Positions 6,771 to 8,647 of a stretch of DNA of 8,647 bases are shown here, piece by piece. Source of the stretch: CALMEC01 sp031376485 (GTDB taxonomy: Bacteria; Actinomycetota; Thermoleophilia; Miltoncostaeales; Miltoncostaeaceae); NCBI GenBank assembly GCA_031376485.1, contig JANMDV010000054.1:1-8647 (forward strand), read 5' to 3'. Position 1 is the stretch's first letter. Each line of letters opens with the position of its first letter. Below the pieces are notes generated by a model. The model saw only the letters and a program-made list of their open reading frames with translations. It was not told where the DNA came from and ran no database searches. The translations under genes and the position numbers were made by a program.

Positions 6771-6818
6771 GGGGGCCCGGCGGGCACGGATGGGGCGTGA
6801 GGCCCTTGCCGGGCCCTC
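6771..6818 (-). terminator. GC-rich hairpin directly after glnA
   Basis: Starting at the base after the glnA stop, the minus strand reads GAGGGCCCGGC, a 26-nt loop, then GCCGGGCCCCC. Ten of eleven positions pair, with an uninterrupted 9-bp GC stem (6773-6781 with 6808-6816). It lacks a U-tract, as many terminators of high-GC actinobacteria do. It would end or weaken read-through from glnA into the channel gene, or protect the glnA 3' end. Confidence 0.55.
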
Positions 6819-8141
6819 CTACATGATCGGCAGGTACCGCTCCAGCTCGTACGGGGTGACCTGCACCCGGTAGTCGTCCCACTCGGCGCGCTTGATGTCG
6901 ACGAATCGGTTGTGGATGTGCTCACCGAACGCGCGCAGCAGGAGCTCGCTTTCGGCGCCAAGCTCGATCGCGTCGCCCAGGGACTCGGGCAGCGCCTCGA
7001 TCTCGGCGCGCGTCCGCTCGTCGTGGCTCAGGTCGTACAGGTTCGTGTCCATGGGTGCGGGCAGCTCGTAGCCCTTCTCGATCCCGTCGAGCCCCGCGTG
7101 AAGCAGCGCTGCAAACGTCAGGTACGGATTGCACGCAGGGTCCGGGCAACGGATCTCGGCCCGCGTCGCACGCTCTTTGCCCGGGTGATAGATCGGCACG
7201 CGGATCAAAGCTGAGCGGTTTCGCCGACTCCACGCGATGTACACCGGTGCCTCGTAGCCCGGCACCAGCCGCTTGTAGGAGTTGACCCACTGGGCGAACA
7301 CGCACGACATCTCGCGCGCATGGCGAAGTTGCCCCGCGATAAAGCTCTTGGCGACAGCCGACAGGAAGAACTCGTCATCGGCATCGAAGAACGCGTTCTG
7401 CTCACCCTGGAACAGGCTCTGGTGGGTGTGCATGCCGCTGCCGTTCTCGCCGGCAAGGGGCTTCGGCATGAACGTCGCGTAGTAGCCGTGCTTGTGGGCG
7501 ACCTCCTTGACGACCGTGCGATAGGTCATGACGTTGTCGGCCATCTGCAGCGCGTCGGTGTAGCGCATGTCGATCTCGTGCTGTGAGGGGCCGACCTCGT
7601 GGTGTGAATACTCGACCTCGATGCCCATCGCCTCGAGCGCCAACACCGTCTCGCGCCGTACGTCACTGGCCGCGTCCAGCGTCGTCAGGTCGAAGTAGCC
7701 GCCGCGGTCGAGCGTCTCGGTCCCCGCAGGGCTCTTGAAGTAGAAGAACTCAAGCTCAGGCCCAAGGTAGAAGTGGCTGAAGCCCATGCCCTTGGCGCGC
7801 TCCATCGCGCGGCGAAGCACGTAGCGCGGGTCACCCTCGTACGGTGCGCCGCCCGGCACCTGGATGTCGCAGAACATCCGGGCGACGGCCTGCTCTTGCG
7901 GGCGGTAGGGCAGCACCGCAAACGTGGAGGGGTCGGGCATCGCGACCATATCGCTCTCCTCGATCGCGTTGAACCCCGTGATCGACGAGCCGTCGAAGCC
8001 CTTCCCGTGCTCCAGCGCGGCGCCCAGCTGCTCCTTGGTGATGGCGAAGCTCTTGAGCTGCCCCAGGATGTCGGTAAACCAGAGACGGATGAACTTGACG
8101 TCGCGCTCCTCGACGTGCGCGAGCACCTCTTCTCGTGTCAC
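6819..8141 (-). CDS. glnA: Type I glutamine synthetase, short form
   Basis: Cytoplasmic dodecameric enzyme making glutamine from glutamate, ammonia and ATP. The 440-residue length and lack of the long insertion fit the short (GSI-alpha-like) group. Visible motifs: FDGSSITGF (49-57); metal ligands E129/E131 in GPELEFF, and E182 and E189 in HHEVGPSQHE; NGSGMHTH (233-240) with the glutamate-binding H238; PGYEAPVY (294-301) with the flap glutamate E297; RNRSALIRVP (307-316) with R314; and EIRCPDPACNPYL (329-341). All expected catalytic residues appear intact. Two oddities: alanine (A59) stands where Bacillus subtilis GlnA has R62, used in feedback inhibition, and the loop NLYDL (367-371) matches the tyrosine adenylylation site of long-form enzymes. 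The GTG at 8141 is chosen because AAAGGA lies 7 nt upstream and the N-terminus matches the family. A probable PucR-type regulator is divergent upstream. Confidence 0.96.
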   Translation of the reverse strand: MTREEVLAHVEERDVKFIRLWFTDILGQLKSFAITKEQLGAALEHGKGFDGSSITGFNAIEESDMVAMPDPSTFAVLPYRPQEQAVARMFCDIQVPGGAPYEGDPRYVLRRAMERAKGMGFSHFYLGPELEFFYFKSPAGTETLDRGGYFDLTTLDAASDVRRETVLALEAMGIEVEYSHHEVGPSQHEIDMRYTDALQMADNVMTYRTVVKEVAHKHGYYATFMPKPLAGENGSGMHTHQSLFQGEQNAFFDADDEFFLSAVAKSFIAGQLRHAREMSCVFAQWVNSYKRLVPGYEAPVYIAWSRRNRSALIRVPIYHPGKERATRAEIRCPDPACNPYLTFAALLHAGLDGIEKGYELPAPMDTNLYDLSHDERTRAEIEALPESLGDAIELGAESELLLRAFGEHIHNRFVDIKRAEWDDYRVQVTPYELERYLPIM

Positions 8142-8148
8142 TCCATCG

Positions 8149-8154
8149 TCCTTT
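8149..8154 (-). promoter_or_regulatory. glnA ribosome binding site
   Basis: The minus strand reads AAAGGA followed by 7 nt and the GTG start. This supports GTG at 8141 over other starts. An ATG overlaps just upstream but is out of frame and reaches a stop after two codons (ATGGAGTGA, sharing bases with the GTG). Confidence 0.7.
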
Positions 8155-8175
8155 CAGCGCCGATCACGGCCAGCG

Positions 8176-8181
8176 ACGCTA
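8176..8181 (-). promoter_or_regulatory. Candidate glnA -10 element
   Basis: The minus strand reads TAGCGT (TANNNT form), about 35 nt upstream of the glnA start codon, leaving room for a leader of about 25-30 nt carrying the AAAGGA site. No good -35 is seen at 16-18 nt. Confidence 0.3.
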
Positions 8182-8214
8182 TCAGCGCCGCGCCCGCCCG
8201 CCGTCTGTCCGAAT

Positions 8215-8254
8215 GGCGAAACGCCTTCCGCGGCGGTTGGCCTGACGGCGAAAC
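8215..8254. repeat. Paired GGCGAAAC repeats upstream of glnA
   Basis: GGCGAAAC occurs at 8215-8222 and 8247-8254, 32 bp apart (about three helical turns), in the 150-bp divergent control region. The first sits in a palindrome, GGCG-AAA-CGCC (8215-8225); the second in GGCG-AAACCG-CGCC (8247-8260). The GAAAC core is reminiscent of half of the actinobacterial GlnR box, but the full two-part box is not present. A regulator-binding role is inference. Confidence 0.35.
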
Positions 8255-8291
8255 CGCGCCGGCGGACTTGACCCGGCCGTGGTTGGTGCCC

Positions 8292-8647
8292 ATGCTTGTC
8301 GGCGTGCCGACCGATGCCACCTTGTCTTCCGCAACCGCGGTGGGCACCCCGACGCTCGCCGATCTTCTGTTGCTGCCCGCGCTCGCAGGTGCGCGCCTGG
8401 TACCCAATGACGCCGACACTTCCGTTGCGATCCGGGCGCTGGTACCGCTCGACCCCGGCTCGCCGGACGAGGCTGACGCGATCATCATCGCGCCGCAGGG
8501 CGTCGCCGAAGCGCCGCCGGGTGCAGCGGCGGTGATCGCCCGGGTGGCGCCGGACGCGGTCCCCGTCGTCCCCGTCGTCGTCATCGCCCGGTCGTCGTCG
8601 TGGACCGCGGTCCTCGCTGCGCTGTCGGAGGCGGTCGGGTCGGGAGC
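8292..8647 (+). CDS. Probable PucR-family transcriptional regulator, N-terminus (partial)
   Basis: An open frame runs off the right edge; 118 codons are visible. TPTLADLLLLPALAGARLV (19-37) matches the start of the PucR N-terminal domain found in purine-catabolism and CdaR-like regulators, where a TLxDLLxLPxL helix opens the protein. The following alternation of short hydrophobic strands and alanine-rich helices (ADAIIIAP 61-68, VPVVPVVVIAR 90-100, SWTAVLAALSEA 103-114) also fits that domain. The expected C-terminal helix-turn-helix lies outside the window. The start is uncertain: ATG 8292, GTG 8286 or GTG 8340 are in frame, none with a strong ribosome site; the frame stays open further upstream, without an ATG or GTG back to the glnA start. 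The divergent arrangement with glnA suggests nitrogen-related control, by inference. The opposite-strand ORF here is a low-complexity shadow. Confidence 0.55.
   Translation, partial: MLVGVPTDATLSSATAVGTPTLADLLLLPALAGARLVPNDADTSVAIRALVPLDPGSPDEADAIIIAPQGVAEAPPGAAAVIARVAPDAVPVVPVVVIARSSSWTAVLAALSEAVGSG

Noticed and set aside
8138..8584. A 148-codon minus-strand ORF upstream of glnA
   Set aside because: The product is a low-complexity run of Ala, Gly, Thr and Ser with no domain. It is antisense to the PucR-like frame, which has a recognisable motif and a more protein-like composition.
1..8647. CRISPR array, toxin-antitoxin pair, prophage or defence system
   Set aside because: No regularly spaced repeats, integrase, transposase, nuclease or helicase motifs are seen in any plausible frame.

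Overview
The window is GC-rich throughout, uses GTG start codons freely (at least five of the eight genes), has very short intergenic gaps and shows actinobacterial-style signals: TANNNT -10 hexamers, one apparently leaderless gene, and a GC-rich hairpin without a U-tract after glnA. The protein types and wording recall high-GC Actinobacteria, perhaps the Solirubrobacterales/Thermoleophilia group. That placement is inferred from general resemblance; no database search was possible.

Layout. (1) Positions 69-4485, plus strand: a four-gene block with gaps of 3 bp, a 4-bp overlap and 2 bp. It encodes an exported clan GH-A glycosidase, a membrane polyprenyl-phosphate glycosylphosphotransferase (the initiating enzyme of polysaccharide repeat-unit assembly), a 98-residue protein with a C-terminal coiled coil, and a GT-B (family 4) glycosyltransferase. 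It looks like one edge of an exopolysaccharide or cell-surface glycan locus. (2) Positions 4486-4558: a short convergent gap with a small palindrome. (3) Positions 4559-6582, minus strand: an MscS-type channel gene whose stop overlaps the start of a second GT4 glycosyltransferase (GTGA overlap). (4) Positions 6583-6818: a 236-bp gap after glnA holding a GC-rich terminator-like hairpin, a second small hairpin, a 17-bp inverted repeat that could be a structured RNA on the plus strand, and a marginal 45-codon ORF. (5) Positions 6819-8141, minus strand: glnA, a short-form type I glutamine synthetase. (6) Positions 8142-8291: the divergent control region. (7) Position 8292 to the window end, plus strand: the N-terminus of a probable PucR-type regulator, cut off by the window edge.

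How the genes work together. In the glycan block, the glycosylphosphotransferase would load the first sugar phosphate onto undecaprenyl phosphate, the GT4 enzyme would extend it on the cytoplasmic face, and the exported hydrolase would trim or release the polymer outside. The second GT4 gene is on the opposite strand, tied to the channel gene, and may belong to another pathway. glnA makes glutamine, which also feeds amino-sugar synthesis, but there is no direct evidence linking it to the glycan genes. No clearly new multi-gene system is visible. The best candidates for something undescribed are the structured intergenic element at 6634-6725 and the small coiled-coil protein at 3008-3304.
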